NCBI GenBank assembly: GCA_027943335.1
Contig: BSBK01005144.1
Span: 210,001 to 274,000 of the forward strand
Source: Chamaecyparis obtusa
Lineage: Eukaryota; Streptophyta; Pinopsida; Cupressales; Cupressaceae
DNA length: 64,000 bases
Direction of reading: 5' to 3'
Part shown: piece after piece, positions 1-12,441 of the stretch
How the letters are laid out: each line of letters opens with the position of its first letter
Numbering within the stretch: the stretch's first letter is position 1
The notes under the pieces: model-generated
Seen by the model: only the letters and a program-made list of their open reading frames with translations
The model's database searches: none
What the model was told of the DNA's origin: nothing
Program-made: the position numbers and the translations under genes

Positions 1-617
1 CATTGATTTTCAAGACATCTGAGTCTGATTTCTTCTACTTTTCTATTGGAAAGTTGTTTGAACCCACTTTTTAATTTTTCTATTTGATTTTCTTGCATTT
101 GTTCTTGTTGACGTTTATGACTCTCTCTTCGATATTGTCTTTGATATTCTCTTCTTACCTCCTCTGATTGAAAGTTCAACCTTGGTTTCACCATAGATAA
201 TACAAAAGAATACTAAAGTTGGTAACCTAAATAGGGATAGTTCAAACCAGCGAAAAACCCAAGTATTATAGTTAGAGATTAATATATATATAAGTATATT
301 ATTATTTTGAAAAATTATACACACACACACACACACACTTGTATATGATTGCATTTCTATTGAGGCTAAGATAAAAATTGTTGAATTCAAATTTTATATG
401 TTTATTATTATTAATAATGCATGTCAAGTTATAGATTTTTTTTTATGTGTTATATCTAAATACATATTATACATGAACACAAAAATGTATAATGATAAAA
501 TTATATTGGAAGAACAAATAGAGTAAATAAATTATAATCATTATAAAAACATGGAGAGAATGAGAGCCATAAAAACATGGAGACAATATATATATTATCT
601 AAACTTAATATTAAAAT
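1..617. other. A+T-rich flank with (AC)10 microsatellite
   Basis: No gene is recognisable. There is a perfect (AC)10 run at 319-338. The remainder is A+T-rich with no protein motif in the short open frames on either strand. Confidence 0.7.
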
Positions 618-830
618 TACTAATTCTAATATTTAAAACAAATGATCTAATTCTAAAATTGAAATCACTAAATCTAATATTTAAAATAAATTATCAAAAT
701 CTAATATTGAAATCACTAAATCTAATATTTAAAATAAATTATCTAAATCTAATATTGAAATCACTAAATCTAATATTTAAAACAAATTATCTAAATCTAA
801 TATTGAAATCACTAAATCTAATTAAAGACT
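618..830 (+). repeat. 48-bp tandem repeat, about 4.4 copies
   Basis: Units start near 618, 666, 714, 762 and 810, each 48 bp and each opening with YACTAAATCTAAT or a close variant. The three central copies differ from one another at only a few positions. Because 48 is divisible by three, the array stays open and would encode a Leu/Ile/Asn repeat, but it shows no sign of being a gene. The unit is almost entirely A/T plus C. Confidence 0.85.
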
Positions 831-1689
831 AAGAAACATTAAATATGACTATATTGAAATATTGAAAATTATGGTGGCATTGTCATCCATATAGATCCAT
901 TACTAAAGTAATTTTCAAATTTAATAAACTAAATTATTAATTAATATGGTGGTATAGCCCTTCGTATTTTAAATATTTTTGAAACATTAGTACATGCATT
1001 ATAATAAACTCAACAAATTGAAATAATTTAAAATAACATATAACAAAAATTTGAATATTTTACTACATGCATTACATTAAAATAAAAAAATTAAATATTT
1101 TAAAATAACATATTAAAAAAAACTAAATAATTTACTAATAAAAATAATTACACACTAAAAATAATATAAAAAGTATATTAAAAAATTACATTAAAAAATT
1201 CTATAAAAACTATATTAAAAAATTATAAAAACTATATTAAAAAAACTAAATATTAAAACAAAAACTTCACCTTGATATGTGGTTGTTGCTTTCTCTTCAA
1301 ATGGTTCTTCTCTTCCAAATTACCAAGCTCTCCAATTCTATGTGAAAAAAGAACAAAATCTCTCCAATCTCTTCAAACTCACCTGCAAAACAACAAATCA
1401 AATGACAAGAATGAAATGAGGAGACGATCTTTTATAAATCTAGAGCATCTCCTCATATTCCCAAAAGGTACCACTTGAAATTCCTTCTCCTCTCCAAATT
1501 CTTCTACAAAAAACCTAAAACCCCCCCAAAAGCCCATAATTGGCCATGTAAATTTAAAAAAATTGCATGCCCATGAAGGGCATTTTGATTTTATTTAAAA
1601 CAACATTTAAAAAAAAATTAAATTAGGCCATTTGGCCATTTGCATGATAATTTTAAAAAAATAAAAATAAAATTAAAAAATATTGATTG
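831..1689. other. A+T-rich non-coding stretch
   Basis: Simple A/T-rich sequence with many short TAAAA and ATTAAAA words. I see no coding signal, RNA gene or element boundary. A short C/T-rich patch lies near 1280-1520. Confidence 0.6.
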
Positions 1690-1912
1690 GGGACGGGGCC
1701 ACCACCCCCCGTCCCCCCTCCTTTTTATGGCAGGTGACAACAACCTGCTAGCCGACAACATACACTGCATGATGGGGGGCTATTGTCCCCACCACATGGG
1801 GGCTGCCTAGCTGGCAAGGGCCTCATGGGTTTCCCTGCCAACATGGGGAACTCCCCAACCGCGGGGATCCCATGGCGGGTCCCTCCACAACCCCCCACCC
1901 CTCATGTGGGGT
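1690..1912. repeat. GC-rich patch with CATG-centred dyads
   Basis: About 220 bp is markedly G/C-rich inside DNA that is otherwise mostly A/T. It contains runs of six or seven C and several dyads centred on CATG (for example CCCCTCATGTGGGG near 1898-1911), directly followed by a run of T. The composition and dyads suggest a fragment of a different repeat family or a foldback sequence. The identity is unknown. Confidence 0.5.
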
Positions 1913-2439
1913 TTTTTTTTTTTAAATTATTTTTTAAAACGACCGCATGGGTGGTCATTTTCTTTGGGCTTTTTATGGCCTTAAATGGTCCAATTTTTTT
2001 CAAGAATACTATTATAATTTGACATTTTAATTATTTATTTTATTTTTAAATTGATTTTAAGTTTAACTAACCTCAAATCTTTTTTATGTACATAGTATAT
2101 TCTTGTAATATGCCTGTGTTGGTATCGTGGCTTGTGCTATAGCTATATAGGTACTCCTCTCAACGTAAATATATAAAACATTTATATTCAATTGATATTT
2201 CACAATATGCCAAGGAAACTAATTCAACTTTGGGAAGTCATTGGTGCCTTCGGAATTATCTATGAAGTTATGTACTCCTATTCAATACAATTTTTCAAAG
2301 ATTGGCTATGGTTATCAGTTTATCCTTTTTTATTTTTTCCTTTAAAGAAAGTATATCTATTGTTGTTGCCTTATTTTCCCTTGAAATCTTGGTTAGATAT
2401 CAAATGGAAATGAAAATTTAGTGAAAAGTTTTGGGAAAA

Positions 2440-2700
2440 ACTTTCAATTCAAATATGGAAATCAAAATTCAATGCTACAACCCAATTAATGGTTTGGAAG
2501 ATACTATAATTTAAACTACCCATTGTTGATAGACTAAAGTGTATTATAATACAACTCTTTAATTGTCCCTTTTTCCAAAGGCGTGAAGATATTAAACATG
2601 CCTTCTACGGTTGCCAGTTTGTAAAGGAACATCAGAATTGTGTGCATCATGGCTTGCTGGTGGAGGGGCACCTAGGAGGACAAACAACATTATGGAGGCA
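2440..2700 (+). pseudogene. Probable LINE remnant, reverse transcriptase zinc-binding end
   Basis: One plus-strand frame reads as the C-terminal tail typical of plant LINE ORF2. A WKSKFN...VWKIL segment (one stop) is followed by a KLPIVDRLK segment, then a zinc-binding-like CPFFQRREDIKHAFYGC motif ending near 2620. In the family (zf-RVT), LPT-x-DRL precedes a C-x2-C...H-x4-C cluster. Here the second Cys of the first pair is Phe. No RT core is visible upstream and no poly(A) tail or target duplication was located, so this is a short, truncated, mutated fragment. The call rests on motif spacing only; another zinc-binding relic is possible. Confidence 0.5.
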
Positions 2701-2815
2701 TCCATGAGTCACCAAGGAGGAATGAAGACTTTGAAGAAAAATATGATCAACTATAATGTATTGAAGCCCATCATGGCATATGGGGGCAATGAATGTAATA
2801 ATTTTGTGTAATGTC

Positions 2816-5800
2816 CTAAAGGTCCAGATAGGGACCTTAGGACTAAAATCATGTATGTAATAGAAGTTTAAGGTCTAGAGAGTCTAGGAGCTTTTAGAAA
2901 AGTTTTATTAATAATTTAGAGTCAGTAGGTATTAATGGTTATAGGGATTTAATCAAATAAAGCCATTTTCTTTAGTTTGAAAATGCAAATATTCAAATTA
3001 CAACAACTAATTAGGAATTTGGAGGGAATTTAGTTTTAAGGACTTTTTAGTGTTTAACAAGGAAACCGATCAAAATTTGTTGAGATAGTTGGAAAGAAGG
3101 TTTATAAGTTTGAATCTGACCATTGTACGACACAAGGTGCCTGGGGTGTACAGATTGCAGCTAAAAGAAAGCAATAATACACAATTTCCTATAATTTGAT
3201 GCTTACTCTATATCCTTAAGGCTTTATATTCATTGATAAAGGAATTCTATGCATTGAGAACCTTTATTTATCTAGTTTACACAATGGTGATTATTCTAAA
3301 ATTTATTTTTGGTTACTGTTTACATACTTTTGTGCTGACAGTCACTATTTTTTAGTATTTTCTTATAATAGTTAGTCATTTATAACAAATGGGGTCCATT
3401 CCATTAATGATAATGATCTGATTCTCATGGAATGACACTAAATTAATGTGTACATTATAAATATAACACTAAATATGCAGACAAAGTGGGAGAGATTGGG
3501 TGATCACCCTAACAGGGTATGCAAATTGAGTGAAATTGCTTGGATGTGTATAACATTAGACAATATAGTTGAATAAGGAGGTTATTTTATTGGATGAAGT
3601 GTCTAGAAACACAAAATTAAAGGTGAATCCATCACTTATTGGGTGGAATAGTGTTGGGAGAAGTGACATTGGAGAAGCCCTAGATTTGAGGGTTTTAGAG
3701 AGCCAAATTGAGGATTTTGGGTTTACAGAGACCATAGGGTCTAATTGGTTTGACTTTCCTTCATTTGGAGTCATTTTTGAAGACTTTTGAAAGTCTTGAG
3801 GTCAAGGGTTAATGTTATCATATAGTTTCTTTGTTAAATGAACACATTTTAGGCTTGTTGACAGGGTACAATCAAGAATTTGGTCAATTGGTCTAAAAAA
3901 AAATCATAGAAGCTTTTGGTATGTTGAATAAGAGGATAAAGGGTGTCTAAAAAGGTAACTTTTTCTCAAGTTTCTTTGTGGAAGTTTAGAGTAAAGAGTT
4001 CATTTTGTTCATTGCAGGGCTAATAGGGGACTCTAGGCCTAGTTGAGGACATTGAGAGTTATAGGTATTGGGTGTTGGTGTAAACATTGAAACCTCTTGA
4101 ATCCACTTGAATTCAATAAAAATACACCAAACACATCAAATTTGGGTATTAGGGAGGTGTTTGATCTTTTGGAAGCCTTTGGTGGCTCTTGGGGCTAGTA
4201 GGACAAGTACCTAAACCTCTCAAACGTAATCCATTTTCTATCAAATACTTTACACACACCACCCTCTGCATCACTTGCCTTCCATTCTTGAACATAAAAT
4301 CAATTGGAAAGTGACCTTTCTTGGGGTTGGGATTCACAATAATATTATTGCTAATGGTGATCGACATGTTATTTTATTGTACTTATGGATGAACACATGT
4401 AAATCACTCTTTAATAATAGTGAGAACAATCACCAAGAAGTTGCAGTTCTAAAGTTTTACTCAAACATATTTTATTGTTTGGTCTCTCTTTTCTCTCATC
4501 TCCTGTGGCTGCTATGAAGGATTTGAAGTTGGAATTCCATATTTTAAGAGTTAAACCCCAAGTGAATGAGCTCCTCATCAAAATGAAGCTTTGTCTTTCT
4601 CTGAGATTAAATAATCGACTATTCAGTTGAAATGTCTTCCTTGTTGCTTGAGTTGTACATTACATAAAATGTATTTTTTATTACTTGTTTTATTGTTGTG
4701 GTTTCTCATGTATCGACTATTGTATTGATGTTACTGGTCTCTTTACACTGTTATAATGGCTTCTCTTGTGTTGATGTTGTCGGTCACTATATATTTGTAA
4801 TCTGTGTAAAGACTGATTCCAACTCACACGAGACACATAAGGTCATCAAACAAAAGCCTTAGAAACTCAAACACATAAACAAAGTCTACTAATCATAAGA
4901 ATTTTCCACAAGTATATTCCATTTCCATAATTAAGAATTCATAATATTTTGATAATAAAGTCGAATATCCTCAAAGTACAATAATAAGAAATTGACCATA
5001 ATGTTGATAGTACATGAATCATTTAATAATACAATATGAGGTGATAAATATGTATATAAGATGTTGACCAAAACTGTTGCACATCAGACATCAAGTGTAT
5101 AGAATACAATAAGGTACATGACCACATGGTCAAAATGATACAATATATCAGTACATATGCCATCAGACTATCCATCATCCATCTGCATGCTCATGTCTCC
5201 TATGCCATCGAACATCTATCCATCTACAAATCTTGAGACGAAAATGTGCTCCAAACATTTTTTCTCCCAACCACACGGTGGTTAGCTACTCTGGGGCTCG
5301 TCTTGAAATGAAGAGCACATCGACCTTGCTCGAGTAATCTATCAACTCGACACTAATGGATCGGAAAGGAATCTGGTGCAAGCTGTGAACTAACTACTTT
5401 TCTCATACATAAAAGTAGAACTAACACATATCTGGTAGAGAGAATGAAAAATAACCAACACAAAATCCATGATGTATTTCCATAGTTTAGGCCTAAGTAT
5501 TTAATAACTAGATTTCTACTAGTAGGTAAAAGAAAATAAATTTACCCTTCTCCGTTTATCCATATTTGACACCCTTGCCCATGATATCTTCCTCTAAAAC
5601 ATAAAATAAGATAAACAAAAAATAAATTCATGCATCTAAAAAAATCTTGTTCACTAGTTTTCCTGATAATAATCTCATAGTCAATTTTTCTATGTTAAAG
5701 GGTTATGTGGTTTTACTGACAAACTAGTATTTATTACTTATTGAAATAAAATACATATTCACAATTCTCAGATATATGGAAAATAGAGAAAGATCTATAT

Positions 5801-5844
5801 TTCATATTTATGTGTTCATGCAAATGCTACAGGAAGTTCATATA
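2816..5844. other. Non-coding flank left of element 1
   Basis: About 3 kb without recognisable genes. Short open frames exist (for example 3569-3790 plus, 73 codons) but none carries a recognisable motif, and overlapping opposite-strand frames are equally open. The last bases, CCTCC at 5845-5849, are the left target-site duplication of element 1. A motif just before it (AAGTTCATATACYTCCT) recurs at about 16713-16729, beyond the element. Confidence 0.6.
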
Positions 5845-5849
5845 CCTCC

Positions 5850-7201
5850 TGTGTGCTAGAAAGTAGTCACACTTCTGTGAATCATTACATTCAAGAACAC
5901 TCAAGAATGAGGTCTCAAACAATGATTCACAACTCTCTATTCATGGAGTGCAGGGGTTTGTATATGAGGCCCTCAGATTGACCTAGTTATGCCCATGCAA
6001 GTACACCAAGAAATGAGAGATTCAAAGATGAATAGAAAACATGCTAATCTCCATGATCATCAAGTTATTGTATGCAAATGAAACTAGTCTAGATGATAAC
6101 AATGCAAGAAATAAACTATTCTATTGAAATGAATGCTTATACAATGTTAATCTATGAAAGGAAACATGAATTTAAACTATTATGTGAATGCAATATTAAT
6201 CTAAACTATGGATTTCCATAAGGCATGAGAGAAGAAGACAAGAAGAAAGAAGTCTCAACTATGCAAGCTCCAAATGTGCTCAAAAGCTTCTTCCAAGATT
6301 GCTCTCCAAATCTACAGTATAACAATAACATGAAAATTTTGGCATCTGAAATGAGAAGGAGAGGGCTCCTTATATAGGAAAATGTGGAAGAGAATGCATC
6401 CTCAAGAGCAATGTGGGATAAATCCAAAAAGAGGAAATAAAGCTCATTTTTTAGAAAGTGTGGAGAGAAAAGGGATTTTATTTATTTTTAATTATTTGTT
6501 TCCCTTTTTTCATCACAAAAAGCTTTAAGAAGATTTATTTATTTATTTAAAAGAATGATTCTCTATTAATTAAATAAGATAACATTATTTAATTAAAAGA
6601 GAGATATCATTTTAAATAAGATAAAATCATTTAATTAAAAAAGATTTTAATTAAATAAATTTATTTCATTTAAAAGATATTTCTTTCAATTAAATAAGGT
6701 TATTTTATTTATTTAAGAGGGAGTATTTCTTTTAATTAAATAAAATTATTGAAAGAATCAGGAAAAAGATTTTTATTTTATTTTTATTTGATTTATTTCC
6801 TTTTCCATCTCAAATTTTTCTTTAAGTGGGGATTTTATTTATTTAAAAGAGGAATTATCTTTTAAATAAATAAGTTTATTTAATAAAAAGAGGAATATTT
6901 AATTAAATACGATAAAATCATTCAATTAAAAGAAATTTTAATTAAATAAGATTATTTTATTTAAGATATTTCTTTTAATTAAATAAGCCAATTTTATTTA
7001 TTTAAAAGAGAATATTTCTTTTAATTAAATAAAATTATTGATGAAATGATCAAACCTTAGAAATATTTGAATTATTGATTTAATTGCGATTTGATCAAGG
7101 AATTGATTTGAAAACTATAAAACATTGATTCAGGAAATTGATATTTGACAAATTGAATAAATGGGGCCCAAAGTCTATGCGACCATTTTAGGGTGCATAC
7201 A
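5850..7201 (-). repeat. Element 1 3' LTR
   Basis: On the plus strand it opens TGTGTGCTAGAAAG and closes GGGTGCATACA. About 500 bp in the middle (about 6480-7040) is built of degenerate TTTAATTAAATAA words, largely lacking in the otherwise homologous LTRs of element 2. In the first 200 bp it differs from the partner LTR at about 12 positions, counted by eye. Confidence 0.92.
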
Positions 7202-7215
7202 TTTGCCCCTCTTTG
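7202..7215 (-). promoter_or_regulatory. Element 1 polypurine tract
   Basis: In element sense it reads CAAAGAGGGGCAAA directly before the 3' LTR. It is expected to prime plus-strand DNA synthesis. The same tract, with at most small changes, precedes the 3' LTRs of elements 2 and 3. Confidence 0.85.
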
Positions 7216-8747
7216 ACTAATGTGAGGTTGACTTGTGATCACATGTAGTCAAAGAATGGAATTGAAGTGTGAGATCGATTTGGGATCACAAAACAACCCA
7301 GATGTGTGTTTGACAGATGGGAACACATCAGGACATAGATAAGTAGACTGAAAAAGACAAGGCCAACACTTGTGAATAGGTAATTGTCAAGTCTCAAATA
7401 AGAGATAAGAATCTCAAGCAAGGTTGCCCCAAAAGAAGCAATTGATAAATTTGATAAAGTTGAATCAAGCATTGAAGTTTGGTAGGTACTACCCCCTCGT
7501 GATCGAAATTGAAATGAGATAGAGGAGAAACAGTAAATTGATAAATTTATCAAATTGAACTAAATATAAGGTTCTTGATGTAAGATGAAAGATATAAGAA
7601 TCACAAAACTAAGGTAGCTCATCATGAAAGGTTATGCCCCAAAGTTGAATTAGGGGAAAAGAAGTGGGGTGAAAGAGAATGGGAGATAGAAGTTTGGAAG
7701 AGATGGAAAGAAATGGAGAGAAAAAAGAGAATTTGCCTCAAGAAAGAGGATGCCCCAAAATCAATCAACTGTTTAAGATAGAGAATTTAAGGAAACCCTC
7801 TCAAACTCATAATGCAGCCTATAAATGCAAATTAACATGAAGTCTAAATAATGCAAGCTACATGAAAATGCAAAGGTGTACTTGCAATAGGGTAACATAG
7901 GATTCTTGTGTTCATCATTCATTAGAGAATGTAAGAGAACTTATTTTCATCATAGGGCCATTATTACCGGACATCAGACAATCACACAATCATCACTAGT
8001 CACAAATGCAACTATGAAGATATGAATGTGATTGATATCGGATTGGAATGTGGAAAGATTCTAACATGAGCATGAAAGACATAAAGGTCAAGATGACTGC
8101 AATGTTAGCTTACCCAATTTAATGTAGCAAAACCATGCTCGCATCAAGGCATAAACGCCAGGATGACCATGAGAACGATTGTGAAAAAAAAAATAGTCAA
8201 GGATGATGCCTTAAATCTCCTGAGTGTGTCAAGGAGACAACAAGAGACACTGAAGAGGTTCAAGACAACACCCACAAGCAAAAAGCAAATAAAAACATGC
8301 CCCATGCCCCAAGTCTTCTAGCTATGCATCACAGAGAGACTTATTAGACAGTGACACTCAATGAAAATCAATAACAGTCAGTACACAAAGAAGATCATGA
8401 CATATCTCAAGCATTAAGAGTTGCATTTAAAAATTTAAGTGTGTAAACTGATACTGAGTTTTGAGGATAAGGATTGAATGCTTGCTAACAGGTAAGATCA
8501 CATGACCAAACTGGATAAGACCAAACTGATAAGTGTTGAAAAACACTCAATGTCGGGGGTTGTGTTGAAGAACACAGTTGGGGTGGTTTCCTAAAGACTG
8601 ATGCATCCAAGAGACCAAAGCTAACATAGTGATGCCCCCTAGACGAAGACAAAGACCAATTCCAAACCTAGGCAACAAGGACAAGGCATGATGGAGAAAG
8701 ACTAAGTGTCGAGGACGCATGCTAAGAAATAGGGGTGCGAAGGCCTC
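7216..8747 (-). other. Element 1 3' untranslated region
   Basis: Non-coding sequence homologous to element 2 at about 60430-62055 in inverted orientation, including the stretch at 8560-8747 that matches 60430-60640. Apparent conserved peptides in this segment follow from nucleotide homology; I see no codon-level signal. Confidence 0.7.
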
Positions 8748-9692
8748 AAGTAGCACCCATTTCCAGGTTTTCACCACTTGGAAGAATTTTTTCAGGACTT
8801 TTTATAACTTTTTTGTATTTTTTGCTACCAAGGCGCCTGTTTCCAGGTTTTCACCAAGGGACTTTTTTTTTTTTTTTTGATTTTTTTGTATTTTTTTAGC
8901 ATCATATATGAATTTTTTTAGAATTTTTTCAAGATCAATAAATATTTACAAAGGATACCCCCACACAGAATGAGCATTAAACTCCCAAGCAAGATCACAT
9001 CGTGTAGTCCCAAAGTCTAGCAAGGTGGAGGACAAGAGGGAGTAGCAAGCTGACGGAAGAGATGAAAGACTAGGGAATGAAGAAGAATGGAGGGAAGAAA
9101 TCCTCAAGGACAAACTCCTCAAGAGTACCCAAACTAAGGAAGAATGGAGGGAAGAAATCCTCAAAGACAAACTCCTCAAGAGTACCCAAACTAAGGAAAA
9201 ATTGTCATGTAAAGCACATTTGGACAAGCAATGAAAGGTTGCCATAGGATAAGTCATAGAATCATAATGCAAAAGAAGGAAGGGATGAAGTCCAAAGGAG
9301 TAGACATGTCAAGAGGCTTCATAGCATCATTTTTTACTCTTTTTTATTAGATCAAGACCAAAGGGGAAAAGAAGAGCGAAAGAATAGAATGAATGGAGGA
9401 GAATAGATATGAAGGCTAGACATAAAAAAAATGAAAGCAGGATCATCGTAAGACCACTCCCAAGATAGCCAAATGTACGTGTATAGATCAACCTTTTCAA
9501 GATCAAAGATAGAAGATGGAATGGATGAGATATGTAGAAGAACTACACATGATGCCTGATTGCCAAGTTTTCATCATGGTACTTATCCAAGGTGCCACAA
9601 GGGAGTAGTTTTCAGTATAGGATGAATTTATTTCTCTTTACTTTTGCTACCAAGGTGCCTATTTCCAAGTTTTCACCAAGGCACATTTTCAA
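8748..9692 (-). repeat. Repeated 3' hairpin units of element 1
   Basis: Three clear units share the element-sense pattern GGTGAAAAC-stem-loop-stem-GTGC. Their hairpin cores lie at 8756-8767 (CCTG-GAAA-TGGG), 8836-8847 (CCTG-GAAA-CAGG) and 9658-9669 (CTTG-GAAA-TAGG). A fourth, degraded unit is near 9553-9600. Poly(T) tracts (poly(A) in sense) lie between units. Loops read GAAA in the RNA sense and the stems vary in a pairing-compatible way. Confidence 0.7.
9082..9195. repeat. 57-bp tandem duplication
   Basis: Two copies, 9082-9138 and 9139-9195, are nearly identical, differing by a G/A. The unit keeps a minus-strand frame open, but no protein is recognisable there. Confidence 0.85.
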
Positions 9693-9852
9693 TTTTTTTT
9701 TTTTTTTGAATTTTATAATTTTTGGAAAAAGGCAAGCTTTTAGATAACACTCCTTGAAAGGATAAACCATGATATGCTAAGGATTCAAAATTATATGCTC
9801 AAAGATGCTGATAGGGAAAGGAAGATGGAAGAGAAAAATGGAGGATATGGTT

Positions 9853-12441
9853 TTATGTAAAGCAAGTGGAGTTGGAAGATAGGAGGAATATGCAAATGAG
9901 GAAAAATGATAGAAGGCAAGAGAATAATGAATGGAAGGATTGTGAAAGAGTAGATGGAAAGGAAGGCAAGATCAACATCAACGCACACCTTGGAGGGTGG
10001 CGAGAGGATGGAGGAAACTTGAATGAAGGAATCCGTGAAGGAATATGGTGAATGTTTAGTAGAGGTTGCGGTTCAGGTGCATGGAATGGAAGAATATTTT
10101 TGGAAGAATATGAGGTGGAAGTCTTGGAAAGCTTGAATGTCAACTTCACTTTTTGTTCAACATGAGACTCTTTTATGAGAGACTTTGGAATCCATATAGC
10201 CTTACGCTTTTAATTTCCTTTTGATGACTTAGAGAGAATATCTTGAATGATGGATTTTGGAACCCATACTTATTTTGTAGTTTTCTTCTTAGATATCTCT
10301 TTTGACTTTATGCCCCCATGTCAATTAGAGGAGACATGGTGATCTTCTTTCTTTGATGGATTCTTGTATTTTTTATTTTTCTTATATTGAACATTCAAGT
10401 TACTTCCAAAAGACTTGGGATATGTGGAAGAAGAAGGATAATATGACTGGTGTAGATGGGTGGATGGATGAAAAGGATTCAAAGGTATGCATCTATGATG
10501 ATCTTGAGGAAAGATAGGAGATGGAGGGACATAAGGACCCAAGATAGATGATGAATTAGGAGAGTTAGGAGGGGAAAATGAAGGGACATAAGGACCCAAT
10601 ATGGAAGGAAGACGTGAAGTCCTTAGCAGTGGTGGAGGAGGTCCAAGGATGGAAGTGGAAGATGCAAAAGGATAATCAATAAGTTCATCAACATCTATAT
10701 GACAACCAAGGACATCAGCATCTTTAGAGTGAGCATTAGGATTTTCAATAAGATCGTGAACATCATGAATAGGAGCACCTTCTTTGATAGGATTGTTCAA
10801 AGCTTGCAAAGACTTAGGAAGAGTAGAAAGTGGAAGTGAACATGGAATGGTAGAACAAGAAGATGGAAGACTTTGATCTTAACAAGGATCTTTGGATAGC
10901 ACAAGTGCAGAATTTGTCTCTTGAATAGGCTTAACATTAGAAGTAACAACACCATTTTTAATAACCTTAATGGAAGTATCATCTTTGGAAAGTGCAAGTG
11001 TGGTAAGGTTATTTTCATTATCAATAAGCTCAACGGTGTGGGTAGTAGCTTGATCTTGCTTCGGAGAAGACTTAAGACATGGTGGAATAAATGAGGAAGG
11101 GCGTAAAGGATCAAAAGAACCATGATGTGGATAGAGAACATCATGAAAATGAGTGGATGACATGGAGGGTTCTTGATCTTGATCTTTCTTTATATTCTTT
11201 TCTGTATCAGTTTTAGAGTCCTCTTGACATGAAGCCACTTCTAAAGACAAGGAAGCATGTTGGAATTGTATGGAAGACTTTGGAAAAGATGGTGAAAGAA
11301 TAGCTGAAGTAGGAATTATAGCGCATAAAGGCTTAGGCTCTTTAGATTTAGAATTATCGAAAGTATTTGCAGCTAAGTGAAGGTTAGCTTGAGTATCTTT
11401 AAGCGGTGGCCCTTGAGGATAACTATAGGGAACTGCATGGAAAGCATTAGAATTTATGTCGGATGCAGGATTTGTGAAAGATTTGGAAGACTTGGTGACT
11501 TTAGGAGATGTAGGGGTATTGGAAGAAGTAGGGGATGAAATGGAACCATCACAAGACAAAGGTCTAGCATTAACATGATCTTGCTTGAGAGTAAAATCTT
11601 TATTTTCAGCAGGAGAATTTTTAGAGGAGACATGCTTATAGTATCTACATTTATAATCAGTGCGCTGAGCTTTCTCTTCCTCAAGTGAAGTAGATGTATC
11701 ATCTAGGTATTGTTCACAGAAATCATCAAAGTCTCTTTCAAAATCAGAGTCATATGGATCACCATCACAATCTATCCAATGTGATGACCCTTTTCCAGTA
11801 AGCACGAGCACATGACGAGGAGGACTCTTAGGAATAGGGGTTTCATAGGTATCATTACATTGTCCATCATCATAGTCATCATAGTCATCAAAGATGGGTG
11901 TGTCACTCTTCATGGGAGAGGTATCATAAGGGCTATCATATTGCTCATCATGGTATGTCTTGAGACAAGGAGTAAGACTCTTGGGAGAAGTAGAAGAGGA
12001 ACGAGATCATAAAGAAGAGGAAGGTGAAGACCTAGTGAAAGAAGAAGACTTAGATAATGAAGAATTTGAATAATGTTTACAATAGTCATGATAAGATTTG
12101 GGAGATGAAGAATGATGAGAAAACTTAGAATATGAAGAATTTTTAGAAGAATGATGATAAGACTTAGAAGATTTAGGAGATGAAGAACGTGAATAATGTT
12201 TAGAAGAGTCATTATAAGATTTGGAAGATTTAGAAGATGAAAGACTTTTGGAAGGAGGTTGTGATAGGATCATGTTGATAATTCTAGCAAAGGTACTTGA
12301 TTTAATTGATTTTTCCTCTATTTTTGCCATAAATTTTTCACCCATAAGAATTTTTGAGGAATAATGCTCTTCAAATTGAGCAAGGAGATCAAGATCATCC
12401 ATTTTTGAGAGAAGTTCCACAACATGATAGTTGAAACTCAT
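9853..12441 (-). pseudogene. Unknown long ORF of element 1 (about 860 codons, five stops)
   Basis: A single minus-strand frame begins at ATG 12441 and runs to 9853, interrupted only by TGA at 12007-12009, TAA at 10879-10881, TGA at 10321-10323, TAA at 10270-10272 and TAA at 10210-10212. Each is one C-to-T change from Arg or Gln. Visible regions in order: a mixed-composition N-terminus of about 65 residues with Leu-rich and KIEEK-type segments; a Ser/Lys/Tyr/His-rich repeat region; an acidic stretch with DDYDDYDDG; a long Ser/Pro/Thr-rich linker with a doubled SILGPYVP motif; a Lys-rich patch; then paired VWVPKSII and IWIPKSLI motifs; and a low-complexity tail. There is no zinc knuckle, protease, RT or integrase. 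I do not recognise the family. It occupies the place of gag-pol, so a nucleic-acid-binding or structural role is conceivable but unproven. The last part, beyond about 10100, may not be coding. Confidence 0.7.

Noticed and set aside
618..830. CRISPR-like array
   Set aside because: The units are contiguous 48-bp tandem copies without unique spacers, in eukaryotic A/T-rich DNA.
551..832. An open frame of 93 codons rich in Leu, Ile and Asn
   Set aside because: It is the translation of the 48-bp tandem repeat; the repeat unit length divisible by three explains its openness.
3556..3790. Overlapping open frames on both strands near 3556-3790
   Set aside because: Both strands are equally open over about 73 codons and neither shows a recognisable motif or gene structure.
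7239..7553. A conserved peptide shared between 7239-7553 (minus) and 61834-62082 (plus)
   Set aside because: Both lie in the homologous 3' untranslated regions of elements 1 and 2; nucleotide homology alone explains the similarity and no start or domain is consistent.
8946..9272. A minus-strand protein with a 19-residue repeat
   Set aside because: The repeat is a 57-bp DNA duplication in the non-coding 3' part of element 1; no motif or conserved context.
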